Source: Azospirillum griseum (GTDB lineage Bacteria > Pseudomonadota > Alphaproteobacteria > Azospirillales > Azospirillaceae). Taken from it: a stretch of DNA of 64,000 bases. Position 1 is the first letter of the stretch. Each line of letters opens with the position of its first letter. The notes below the pieces were generated by a model. It did no database searches and was not told the DNA's origin. It saw only the letters and a list, made by a program, of their open reading frames with translations. The stretch is from positions 62,001 through 126,000 of the forward strand of contig NZ_RXMA01000007.1 of NCBI RefSeq assembly GCF_003966125.1, in the 5' to 3' direction. Shown one piece after another: positions 8,935 to 17,178 of the stretch. Position numbers and translations under genes: made by a program.

Positions 8935-8960
8935 CGCTTAGTAAAACGATTTAGTAAATC
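8935..8960. promoter_or_regulatory. Tandem LacI-type operator, sugar operon side
   Basis: CGCTTAGTAAAAC (8935-8947) abuts GATTTAGTAAATC (8948-8960). The second is identical to the 13-bp palindrome at 1903-1915, and read on the other strand the order of strong and weak elements also matches the porin site. It lies upstream of the solute-binding protein gene. A regulatory role in induction of the whole transport operon is inferred. Confidence 0.72.
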
Positions 8961-9016
8961 ACTTTATGCGCCCCCCAAACAATTTTCCGGCGGGCCGGTC
9001 GGTGGGGTGGCGGCGG

Positions 9017-9499
9017 TCATTCCGGCAGATGGCCAAGCGGCAGCGCCGTGCGGTAACGCACCTGTTTCAGCGCGAAGCTGGAGCGGATGCCGGCCAGACC
9101 GGGGATGCGGGTGAGGTGGTCTTTCAGGAAGCGTTCGTAGCTGGCCAGATCGGGCACGACGACGCGCAGCAGGTAATCGGCGTCGCCGGACATCAGGTAG
9201 CATTCCAGCACCTCCGGCCGTTCCATCACGGCGGCCTCGAAGGCGTCGAGCCGTTCCTCCACCTGCCGGTCCAGGCTGACGCTGACGAAGATGTTGACCG
9301 CCAGATCGACGGTGACGGGATCGACCAACGCGACATAGCGGCTGATGACGCCCGCCTCCTCCAGCGCCTTGACCCGGCGCAGGCAGGGCGAGGGCGACAG
9401 GCCGACCCGTTCGGCCAGCTCGTTGTTGGGTTGGCGGCCATCCTCCTGCAACTGGGCCAGGATTTTACGGTCGATGCGGTCGAGCTTGATGTGGGGCAT
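9017..9499 (-). CDS. Lrp/AsnC-family transcriptional regulator
   Basis: A 160-residue protein. The N-terminal winged helix ([18 protein letters not shown], then [20 protein letters not shown]) is followed by the RAM effector domain ([20 protein letters not shown] through [19 protein letters not shown]). Normal family length is about 150-165. The start at 9499 (MPHIKL) is preferred; a longer frame begins within the palindrome at 9525-9537. It is divergent from the E1 dehydrogenase gene. That arrangement resembles mdeR-mdeB of Pseudomonas putida, where the Lrp-type MdeR activates 2-oxobutyrate metabolism; the functional link here is inference. Confidence 0.92.
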   Translation of the reverse strand: MPHIKLDRIDRKILAQLQEDGRQPNNELAERVGLSPSPCLRRVKALEEAGVISRYVALVDPVTVDLAVNIFVSVSLDRQVEERLDAFEAAVMERPEVLECYLMSGDADYLLRVVVPDLASYERFLKDHLTRIPGLAGIRSSFALKQVRYRTALPLGHLPE

Positions 9500-9524
9500 G
9501 GGATGCCAGTTTTTCGGTGGAAAC

Positions 9525-9537
9525 AGCATCCGATGCT
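9525..9537. promoter_or_regulatory. Inverted repeat near the Lrp-type regulator start
   Basis: AGCATC and GATGCT are perfect 6-bp arms around a single C. The site is 26 bp upstream of the chosen regulator start and in the divergent promoter region, so it is a candidate autoregulation site. Confidence 0.45.
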
Positions 9538-9587
9538 AAAACAGCCGCGCCTGACGCGCCACTTCGCACACATCTGCCGGACCGCAA

Positions 9588-9608
9588 ATGATAGGCTGCG
9601 CCAATCAT
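9588..9608. promoter_or_regulatory. Candidate Lrp-type binding site before the E1 gene
   Basis: A 21-bp imperfect palindrome has arms ATGATAGGC (9588-9596) and GCCAATCAT (9600-9608) with one mismatch per arm and a 3-bp centre. It ends 25 bp before the E1 start codon. Its length suits the roughly 15-bp-plus symmetric sites of Lrp/AsnC proteins; binding is not demonstrated. Confidence 0.5.
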
Positions 9609-9633
9609 CAGCCTTATTGTGGAGCGCACCGCC

Positions 9634-12072
9634 ATGGCCACCGCCACGACGACCCAATCCCCCTGTTCCGCCGCCGATCTGGCCTGTCTGCGGGAGTTGG
9701 AGCGCAAGGTTCTGTGGCTTGCGTCCTGGACCATCCACAACGCCAACCACATCCGCCCGAACCAGGACGGGTTGAAGATCGGCGGGCATCAGGCGTCCTC
9801 CGCGTCCTTGGCGGCGATCATGACGGCGCTGTATTTCTCGGTGCTGCGGCCGGAGGACCGGGTGGCGGTGAAACCGCACGCCAGCCCCAATTTCCACGCC
9901 ATCCAGTATCTGTTGGGCAACCAGACCCGCGAGAAGCTGGAAAATTTCCGGGGTTACAAGGGCGCGCAATCCTACCCGTCGCGGACCAAGGACGTGGACG
10001 ATGTGGATTTCTCCACCGGGTCGGTCGGGTTGGGGGTGGCGCAAACCCTGTTCGCCTCGCTGACGCAGGATTATCTGAAGGCGAAGGCGCTCGCCCCCGA
10101 TCTGCCGGAAGGCCGCATGGTGTCGCTGGTCGGCGACGCCGAGATGGACGAGGGCAACATCTTCGAAGCGCTGCTGGAAGGCTGGAAGCACGGGCTGCGC
10201 AACACCTGGTGGATCGTCGATTACAACCGCCAGAGCCTGGACGCGGTGATCCGCGAAGGGCTGTGGGAGCGGTTGGAGGACATCTTCCGCGCCTTCGGCT
10301 GGGATGTGGTGATCCTGAAATACGGGTCGCTGATGCAGGCGGCCTTCCAGGAGCCGGGCGGGGAGCGGCTGCGCGACTGGATCGACCATTGCCCGAACCA
10401 GCTCTATTCCGCCCTGACCTACCAGGGTGGGGCGGCGTGGCGGCGGCGGTTGATGGATGATCTGGGCGATCAGGGGCCGGTGACGGCCTTGATCGAACGG
10501 CGCAGCGACGCGGAGCTGGCGCAACTGATGGGCAATCTGGGCGGGCATGACCTGCCGTCGCTGCTCGACGCCTTCCACGCCGCCCGCCGCCACGACCGCC
10601 CGGTCTGCTTCATCGCCTACACCATCAAGGGGGCCGGGCTGCCGCTGGCCGGGCACAAGGACAACCATTCCGGCCTGCTGACGCGCGAGCAGATGGACGG
10701 GTTCCGCGCCGCCTGCAACGTCCGCCCCGGCCAGGAGTGGGAGCCGTTCGAGGGGCTGAGCCTGCCGCCCGCCACGTTGGAGGCGTTTCTGGCGCGCGTG
10801 CCGTTCGCCCAGAAGGGGCGGCGGCGTTACCGCGCGGCGGCGGTCCCGGTTCCGGCAACCCTGCCGGTTCCGTCGCAAAAGAGCCTGTCGACCCAGGCCG
10901 CCTTCGGCCTGATCCTGAACGAGCTGGGGCGCGACCGGTCGGAACTGGCCGACCGCATCGTCACCACCGCCCCCGACGTGACGGTGTCCACCAATCTGGG
11001 CGCGTGGGTGAACCGGCGCGGCCTGTTCGCCAAGCGCGACATGGCCGATTTGTTCAAGAAAGAGCGCATCCCCTCGACCTATTCCTGGGAGTTTTCGCCC
11101 AAGGGCCAGCACATGGAACTCGGCATCGCCGAATCCAACCTGTTCATCCTGCTGTCGGCGCTGGGGCTGTCGCACTCCCTGTTCGGCGAACGGCTGCTGC
11201 CCATCGGCACGGTCTATGATCCCTTCATCATGCGCGGGGCCGACCAGCTCAACTACGCCTGTTACCAGGACGCGCGGTTCCTGCTGGTCGCCACCCCGTC
11301 GGGGGTGACGCTGGCCCCCGAAGGCGGGGCGCACCAATCCATCGCCACGCCGCTGGTGGGGATGGCGCAGGACGGCCTGGCCTATTTCGAACCGGCCTTC
11401 GCCGATGAACTGGCGGTGGTGATGCGCTGGGCCTTCGACTACATGCAGCGCGAAGGCAGCAAGGACGGGACCGAACCGGACGAACGCAACTGGCTGCGCG
11501 ACGAAACCGGCGGGGCCGTCTATCTCCGCCTGTCCTCGCGCGCGTTGGAGCAGCCGACGCGGACGATGGACGACGCGCTGGCCCGCGACATCGTCGATGG
11601 CGGTTACTGGCTGCGCCGCCCGGGGCCGAACGCGCAGATCGTCATCGCCTGCACTGGCGCGATCACCCCCGAGGCGATCGAGGCGGTCGGGCTGCTGGGC
11701 GAGGACCGGCGCGACATCGGCCTGTTGGCCGTCACCTCCGCCGACCGCCTGCACGCGGGGTGGAGTGCGGCCCAACGGGCGCGCGAGCGCGGGTTGAGCC
11801 ACGCCCGCGCCCACATTGAACGGTTGCTGGACGGCGTGCCGCCCCATTGCGGGCTGGTCACGGTGGCCGACGCCCATCCGGCGACGCTGGGCTGGCTGGG
11901 GTCGGTCGGCGGGCACCGCACGCGGGCGCTCGGAGTCGAGCATTTTGGCCAGACCGGAACGCTCGCCGACCTCTACCGTCATTTCGGCATCGACGCCCAG
12001 TCCATCGCCCGTTCGGCGGAAACGCTGGCACCGGGCCGCCCGGTGCGGCATCTGCGGGCTGTGACCGGCTGA
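9634..12072 (+). CDS. Homodimeric 2-oxoacid dehydrogenase E1 (AceE/MdeB-like, transketolase superfamily)
   Basis: An 812-residue thiamine-diphosphate enzyme that decarboxylates a 2-oxoacid and would hand the acyl group to a lipoyl E2. The ThDP motif starts at GDAEMDEGN (residue 167) and runs to WWIVDYN. The PYR and C-terminal domains follow (TYSWEFSPKGQHMELGIAES; PIGTVYDPFIMRGADQLNYA). It is shorter than AceE (about 890), closer to the MdeB-type 2-oxobutyrate enzyme. ATG at 9634 is chosen with GGAG 9 nt upstream; GTG at 9619 is possible. No E2, E3 or methionine gamma-lyase gene is adjacent, so partners must be encoded elsewhere. Substrate (pyruvate versus 2-oxobutyrate or branched-chain) is uncertain. 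Confidence 0.85.
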   Translation: MATATTTQSPCSAADLACLRELERKVLWLASWTIHNANHIRPNQDGLKIGGHQASSASLAAIMTALYFSVLRPEDRVAVKPHASPNFHAIQYLLGNQTREKLENFRGYKGAQSYPSRTKDVDDVDFSTGSVGLGVAQTLFASLTQDYLKAKALAPDLPEGRMVSLVGDAEMDEGNIFEALLEGWKHGLRNTWWIVDYNRQSLDAVIREGLWERLEDIFRAFGWDVVILKYGSLMQAAFQEPGGERLRDWIDHCPNQLYSALTYQGGAAWRRRLMDDLGDQGPVTALIERRSDAELAQLMGNLGGHDLPSLLDAFHAARRHDRPVCFIAYTIKGAGLPLAGHKDNHSGLLTREQMDGFRAACNVRPGQEWEPFEGLSLPPATLEAFLARVPFAQKGRRRYRAAAVPVPATLPVPSQKSLSTQAAFGLILNELGRDRSELADRIVTTAPDVTVSTNLGAWVNRRGLFAKRDMADLFKKERIPSTYSWEFSPKGQHMELGIAESNLFILLSALGLSHSLFGERLLPIGTVYDPFIMRGADQLNYACYQDARFLLVATPSGVTLAPEGGAHQSIATPLVGMAQDGLAYFEPAFADELAVVMRWAFDYMQREGSKDGTEPDERNWLRDETGGAVYLRLSSRALEQPTRTMDDALARDIVDGGYWLRRPGPNAQIVIACTGAITPEAIEAVGLLGEDRRDIGLLAVTSADRLHAGWSAAQRARERGLSHARAHIERLLDGVPPHCGLVTVADAHPATLGWLGSVGGHRTRALGVEHFGQTGTLADLYRHFGIDAQSIARSAETLAPGRPVRHLRAVTG

Positions 12073-12085
12073 TTTTGGTGGCGGC

Positions 12086-12126
12086 TTGACCGGTGGGACA
12101 AGCTTCCGCTTCACCCCGCCGGTCAA
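12086..12126. terminator. Stem-loop after the E1 gene
   Basis: Arms TTGACCGG (12086-12093) and CCGGTCAA (12119-12126) begin 13 bp after the E1 stop, with further GGG/CCC pairing inside. The following bases on the plus strand are A-rich rather than T-rich, so classical intrinsic termination is unlikely; it may block 3' exonucleases or act in the response-regulator leader. Confidence 0.4.
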
Positions 12127-12165
12127 AAATGCGACGATATCCGGACCTGTCGCCTGAGATGTTTG

Positions 12166-12579
12166 ATGAGCCAGAGCCGGAACGCCCTTGTCGTCGATGA
12201 CCAGCCGGTCAACCGTCTGTTGGCCAGCCGCATGCTGGACAAGCTGGGATGGACCGTGGCCCAGGCCGACAGCGGTCCCGCCGCCCTGGATTGGCTGGCC
12301 GCCAACCGCGCCGATCTCATCATGCTGGACATCAGCATGCCGATGATGTCGGGCAAGGAGGTGTGCCAGCGGGTCCGCGCCGAAGCCGGGTTGGGCGGGC
12401 AGGGCATCCGCATCGTCGCCTACACCGCCCACGGCCAGCCGGAGGAGCGGGCGGAGTTCCTGTCCATCGGCTTTGACGCCGTTCTGGTCAAGCCGATCAG
12501 CCGCGACAGCGTGGAAAAAGTGCTGTCCGCCTTGGCGTTGCCCGCCGCCGCACCGGCGACCGGGGCGGGGGTGGCGTGA
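12166..12579 (+). CDS. Single-domain response regulator (CheY-like receiver)
   Basis: A 137-residue stand-alone REC domain. It shows the acidic pair (VVDDQPVNR), the phospho-acceptor Asp in LIMLDISMPMMSG (about residue 55), the Thr/Ala switch (IVAYTAHGQ) and the Lys of LVKPIS, then an Ala/Pro-rich tail. There is no output domain. Its stop codon overlaps the start of the hybrid kinase by four bases (GTGA), so the two are translationally coupled. It probably exchanges phosphate with that kinase's Hpt domain or titrates the relay; this is inference. Confidence 0.92.
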   Translation: MSQSRNALVVDDQPVNRLLASRMLDKLGWTVAQADSGPAALDWLAANRADLIMLDISMPMMSGKEVCQRVRAEAGLGGQGIRIVAYTAHGQPEERAEFLSIGFDAVLVKPISRDSVEKVLSALALPAAAPATGAGVA

Positions 12580-15500
12580 GCGCTGCGGTGCTGGATCGCG
12601 GCCAGTTTCGCGCCTTTGACAGCCTCGACACCCCGGTGTGGGTGTTCGATCTGGAGCATCCCGGCATCTGGGACGCCAACACCGCCGCCCTGCGCCTGTG
12701 GGGGGCGGTGGACCGGGCGGAGCTGCTGGCCCGCGATTTCTCCGGCATGTCGGCCTCCACCATCACCCGGCTGAACGGCTACGCCGCCGCCTTCCGCGAC
12801 GGCCGGACGGTTCAGGAGCATTGGACCTTCTACCCAAAGGACGGGCCGGTGTCGGCCCGCTGCGTCTGCCGGGGCGTGCGGATCGACGATGGCCGGTTGG
12901 CCATGCAGGTCGAAGCCCATTGGCTGCCCGGCGACAGCATCGATCAGCAATCCTCCCGCATGGTGGAGGCGCTGCGCCACACCAGCCTGCTGGTGTCGCT
13001 CTACCGGATGGACGGCACGCCGATCCTGCGCAACCCGGCGGCGGTCCGCGCCTATGGCGACCCGCAGCGGCCCGAGAGCGGCATCGGTCGGGGCGAGCCG
13101 ACCGGGGCCGACGACACCGACGCCATCATCGCGGCGGTCGCCAGCGGCGACACCTCCGGTTTCAGCGGCGAGGCGCTGGCCCGCACGCTGGACGGCCCGC
13201 GCCGCCACGCCATCGACATCCGCCGCACCCACGATCCCGTCACCGGCGCGCCGATCCTGCTGGTGTCCGAACGCGACATCACCGACCGATGGGAGGCCGA
13301 ACAGGAACTCGCCCGGCTGTACGAGGAGCAGCACCGCATTTTGCTGTCGGTCCCGGATGGCATTTGCCGCCTGAACCGGCACGGCGTGGTCACGATGATG
13401 AACCCCGCCGCCGCCGCCCTGTTGGGCATGACGGAGGAGGAGGCGCGCGGCGAGCTGTTCATGGCGCTGGTCGGGTTGGCCGGAAACCCCGCCAACGCCC
13501 CGGCGCTGCCCGGCCCGTCGAGCGGGGAATACCGATTCCACACCCGCACCGGACGGATCATTCCCGTGCATTGCGTCACCGCCCCGCTGGTGGAGGGGGG
13601 AAGCGGCACGGTGCTGTGTTTCCATGACCTGTCCGACCGGCTGGCCAACGAACAGGCCCTGCGGCTGGCCAAGGAGCGGGCGGAGGCGGGCGAGCGGGCC
13701 AAGATGGAATTCCTGGCGACCATGAGCCACGAAATCCGCACCCCGATGAACGGCGTTCTGGGCATGGCCAGCCTGCTGCTCGACACCGGCCTGACCGACG
13801 AGCAGCTCTATTTCACCCGCACCATCCGGGAATCGGCCGAAGCGCTGCTGACCATCATCAACGACATCCTCGATTTTTCGAAGCTGGAGGCGGGCAAGCT
13901 CGATCTGGAGGACACCGATTTCGACGTCGCCGCCCTGGTGGACAGCGTCATCGACATCCTCAGCCCGCGCGTGGAGGCCAAGGGGTTGGCCTTTGGCGCG
14001 CAGATCGCGCCGTCGGTGCCGCCGCTGGTGCGCGGCGATCCGGGGCGGCTGCGGCAAATCCTGGTCAATCTGGTCGGCAACGCGGTCAAATTCACCGCCA
14101 AGGGCCGGATCTGCCTGTCGGTGGAGCGGCTGGACGATGGAAGCGCGGCGGCCCGCTTGCGCTTTTCCGTGCGCGACACCGGCATCGGCATCGCGCCGGA
14201 GGCGCAAAGTCGGTTGTTCTCCATGTTCTCGCAGGTGGACGCGTCGATGGCGCGGCGCTATGGCGGCAGCGGGCTGGGGTTGGCGATCTGCAAGCGGTTG
14301 ACCGCGATCATGGGCGGGGAGATCGGCGTCACCAGCGCGGTGGGCGACGGCAGCCTGTTCTGGGTCGAAATCCCGTTTGCCACCGACCCGCAGGCCGCCC
14401 CGCGCGCGCGCCTGCCCGCCGGAACCCGCGTGCTGGTGGTCGATGATCTCGGCATCAACGGCGAGAGCGTGCGGCGGCAGCTGGTCCCTTGGGGGGCGGA
14501 GACGCAGGTGCGCGCGACGGCGGACGAGGCAATGGCTGCCCTGGAGACGGCGCGCGCGGCGGGCCGCCCCATCGGCACGCTGATCCTGGACCGGTCGCGC
14601 GCGGAAAACAGCGGTCTGGCGGTGATCCACGCGCTGCGCGCGCGGTTCCCGGCGTCGGATCTGTCGATCCTGTTGATTCCGGCCATCGGTTTCGCCCTGC
14701 GCCGCGACCAGATCGCCGCCGCCGGGGTGGACGGTGTGTTGGTCAAGCCGGTGCGGCAAAGCCGGCTGCTGGCGCATCTGGCCAGTCTGGCGGACGGCCC
14801 GCGCGCGCCGTCGGTCCCGACGGCGGCCAAGGACACGCCCGCCAAACCGGCGCGGATGCGGTTGCTGCTGGCGGAGGACAACCCGGTCAACCAGCAGGTC
14901 GCTGTTCTGCTGCTGCGCAAGCAGGGCCACAGCATCGACGTGGCGGGCAACGGGCGCGAAGCGGTGGAGGCCGTGCGCAACACGCCGATTCCCTATGATC
15001 TGGTGCTGATGGACGTGCAGATGCCGGAGATGGACGGGCTGGAGGCCACCGCCGCCATCCGCGCCCTGCCCGGCGAGCGGCGCGACACCATCATCGTCGC
15101 CATGACCGCCAACGCCATGCAGGGCGATTCCGACATCTGCCTGAAGGCAGGGATGAATGATTACATCGCCAAGCCGGTGACGCCGGAAAAACTGTCGACC
15201 GTGCTGGCGGCCTGGAGCGCGCGGGCGGGCGCGCCGCCGGTGCCGCCGTCCCCGGAAACGACGGACAGCGTCAGCCCGCTGTTGGACGAGGCGGTGCGCG
15301 CCGATCTGCGCGATGCGTTGGACGATGGCGGGCTGCGCGCGTTGGAGCGGGTGTTCCTGGATCACACGCCCGACCAGATGCGCGCCATCGCCGCCACCCG
15401 TGATCCGGGGCAACTGGTCGCCTTGGCGCACAGCGTCAAGGGCAGCGCGGCCAATCTGGGATTGGCGGCGTTGCGCGACGCCGCCCTGGCGCTGGAACGC

Positions 15501-15611
15501 GCAGCCCGCGAGATCGCGCCGACGGACGAGCTGGAGCGGCGGGTGGCTGTGGTGGAGGCGCAATTCGCCCGCACCGTCCGCGCGCTGGAGGCGGCTTCGC
15601 GGCGGGCCTGA
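12576..15611 (+). CDS. Hybrid sensor histidine kinase: PAS-like, HisKA, HATPase, REC, REC, Hpt
   Basis: A 1011-residue soluble hybrid kinase of ArcB/BarA-like plan but without membrane segments. Three PAS-like sensor stretches fill residues about 10-365. HisKA carries H385 (TMSHEIRTPMNG). HATPase motifs are NLVGNAVKF, DTGIGI and GSGLGLAI. A first receiver (about 620-730) keeps an Asp at 672 but has lost the usual MP and Thr/Ser signatures, so it looks degenerate. A second receiver (about 765-885) has the Asp at 813 in LMDVQMPEMDG. A C-terminal Hpt domain has H952 in AHSVKGSAANLG. Start is GTG at 12576 inside the preceding gene. Signals sensed and final target are unknown. Confidence 0.93.
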   Translation: MSAAVLDRGQFRAFDSLDTPVWVFDLEHPGIWDANTAALRLWGAVDRAELLARDFSGMSASTITRLNGYAAAFRDGRTVQEHWTFYPKDGPVSARCVCRGVRIDDGRLAMQVEAHWLPGDSIDQQSSRMVEALRHTSLLVSLYRMDGTPILRNPAAVRAYGDPQRPESGIGRGEPTGADDTDAIIAAVASGDTSGFSGEALARTLDGPRRHAIDIRRTHDPVTGAPILLVSERDITDRWEAEQELARLYEEQHRILLSVPDGICRLNRHGVVTMMNPAAAALLGMTEEEARGELFMALVGLAGNPANAPALPGPSSGEYRFHTRTGRIIPVHCVTAPLVEGGSGTVLCFHDLSDRLANEQALRLAKERAEAGERAKMEFLATMSHEIRTPMNGVLGMASLLLDTGLTDEQLYFTRTIRESAEALLTIINDILDFSKLEAGKLDLEDTDFDVAALVDSVIDILSPRVEAKGLAFGAQIAPSVPPLVRGDPGRLRQILVNLVGNAVKFTAKGRICLSVERLDDGSAAARLRFSVRDTGIGIAPEAQSRLFSMFSQVDASMARRYGGSGLGLAICKRLTAIMGGEIGVTSAVGDGSLFWVEIPFATDPQAAPRARLPAGTRVLVVDDLGINGESVRRQLVPWGAETQVRATADEAMAALETARAAGRPIGTLILDRSRAENSGLAVIHALRARFPASDLSILLIPAIGFALRRDQIAAAGVDGVLVKPVRQSRLLAHLASLADGPRAPSVPTAAKDTPAKPARMRLLLAEDNPVNQQVAVLLLRKQGHSIDVAGNGREAVEAVRNTPIPYDLVLMDVQMPEMDGLEATAAIRALPGERRDTIIVAMTANAMQGDSDICLKAGMNDYIAKPVTPEKLSTVLAAWSARAGAPPVPPSPETTDSVSPLLDEAVRADLRDALDDGGLRALERVFLDHTPDQMRAIAATRDPGQLVALAHSVKGSAANLGLAALRDAALALERAAREIAPTDELERRVAVVEAQFARTVRALEAASRRA

Positions 15612-15767
15612 CGCGTTGCGCGCGGCAACCGGTTCGCACGAGCGGTTCCGGCCCGTCTGTGGTAAGGACGGGATGCGGAGCGTGGCCCGCCGTTCATCCG
15701 GGGTTCATCCGGGGTGGGGCAGGGTCCCGGCCTCTCACCCGATCCGGGTCTTGATGGAAGCGGCAGC

Positions 15768-17174
15768 ATGTCGAACGAAAAGGAATCGGTCGCACTGGTC
15801 TCCATGGTGGCGAGCGCGGGCCTGACGGTGGGGAAACTCACCGTGGGTGCGGCCACCGGCAGCCTGGGCATCCTGTCCGAAGGCATCCACAGCCTGCTTG
15901 ATTTCGCCGCCACGGCGATGACCTACGCCGCCGTGCGGGTCAGCGACGCGCCGCCGGACGAACGCCACCCCTATGGCCATGGCAAGATCGAAAGCGTCGC
16001 CGCGTTGGCCGAAACCGCGCTGCTGTTCCTGACCAGCGCCTGGATCCTGTTCGAGGCGGTGGACCGCCTGTTCGCCGATCATGTGGAGGTGGAGGCGACC
16101 TGGTGGTCGGTGGCCATCATCCTGATTTCCATCGTGGTGGACACGCTGCGCGCGCGCGAACTGTCGCGGGTGGCGCGGGAAACCAACAGCCCGGCGTTGG
16201 AAGCCGACGCGCTGCATTTCTCCTCCGACATCCTCAGCTCCAGCGTGGTCCTGGTCGGGCTGGGGCTGGTGTGGCTGGGCTTTCCCAAGGGCGACCCGCT
16301 GGCCGCCATCGGGGTGGCGTTGTTCGTCTGTCTGGCGGGCTACCGGCTGGGACGACGCACCATCGACACGCTGATCGACGCTGCTCCGGTGGGGGTGGCC
16401 GACCGGGTGTCGGCGCTGGTGTCGTCGATCCCCGGCGTGGCGGCGGTCCGTGCGGTTCGGGTGCGCCCGGGTGGCAGCACGCTGTTTGTTGATTTCGACA
16501 TCGCCATCAGCCGCCTGTTGCCGCCGGGCCGGGTCGCCGCCCTGATCGCCAAGGCCAAGAGCACCATCCGTGCGGAGATGCCGGAGGCCGAGGTCCGCAT
16601 CGGCACCCAGCCGCTGGCGCTGGACGATGAGACCATTCTGGAACGGGTCAGCGTGGTGGCCGGCCATCACGGGCAGGCGGTTCACCACGTCACCGTCCAG
16701 CGGGTGGGGGAGGAGCTGTCCGTCGCCTATGACCTGGAGGTGGATGGCGATTGGCCGCTGAACCGGGCGCACGGGGTGGCCACCGCCCTGGAAGGGGCGA
16801 TCCGCACCGAACTGGGCGACAGCGTGGAGGTGGAAACCCACATCGAACCGCGCAGCGGCCATCCGGTGAGCAGCCGCCCGGTCGATCCCGGAACCGCCGC
16901 CGCGTTGCAAGCGGCCCTGTCCTCGGCCATCGCCGCCCACACCGGCCTGCTGGACATCCATTCCCTGCGCGTGCGCGAGGCCGACGGGCGGCTCTACGTC
17001 GTCTTCCACTGCCACGCCGACCCGCGCATGCCGGTGTTCCAGGCCCATGAGGCGATCGACCGGGTGGAACGGCAAATCCGCGCCGATTGGCCCTCGATCC
17101 TGCGCATCGTCGGCCACATCGAGCCGGCGCATGGCGATCCGGGCCACGACGATCCGGGGCCGCTGGCGGGCTGA
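15768..17174 (+). CDS. Cation diffusion facilitator with three C-terminal dimer modules
   Basis: A 468-residue divalent-metal efflux transporter, probably Zn2+, Fe2+ or Co2+ exchanged for protons. Residues 1-205 form the six-helix CDF domain with the metal-site motif GIHSLLDF and the conserved HPYGHGKIES loop, then ADALHFSSDI. Family members usually have about 300 residues with one cytosolic ZT-dimer domain. Here three such beta-alpha units can be recognised (about 215-295, 297-380, 395-460), the last ending in a His/Asp-rich tail (HGDPGHDDPG). ATG at 15768 gives the natural N-terminus. It converges with the two-component genes to its right. Confidence 0.9.
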   Translation: MSNEKESVALVSMVASAGLTVGKLTVGAATGSLGILSEGIHSLLDFAATAMTYAAVRVSDAPPDERHPYGHGKIESVAALAETALLFLTSAWILFEAVDRLFADHVEVEATWWSVAIILISIVVDTLRARELSRVARETNSPALEADALHFSSDILSSSVVLVGLGLVWLGFPKGDPLAAIGVALFVCLAGYRLGRRTIDTLIDAAPVGVADRVSALVSSIPGVAAVRAVRVRPGGSTLFVDFDIAISRLLPPGRVAALIAKAKSTIRAEMPEAEVRIGTQPLALDDETILERVSVVAGHHGQAVHHVTVQRVGEELSVAYDLEVDGDWPLNRAHGVATALEGAIRTELGDSVEVETHIEPRSGHPVSSRPVDPGTAAALQAALSSAIAAHTGLLDIHSLRVREADGRLYVVFHCHADPRMPVFQAHEAIDRVERQIRADWPSILRIVGHIEPAHGDPGHDDPGPLAG

Positions 17175-17178
17175 CCGG

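Noticed and set aside
9226-12432. About 1070-codon minus-strand frame opposite the E1 gene
   Set aside because: No family motifs, and it runs through the divergent promoter into the Lrp gene in the wrong frame.
12420-15563. About 1050-codon minus-strand frame opposite the hybrid kinase
   Set aside because: Antisense shadow; the plus-strand protein has complete kinase, receiver and Hpt motifs.
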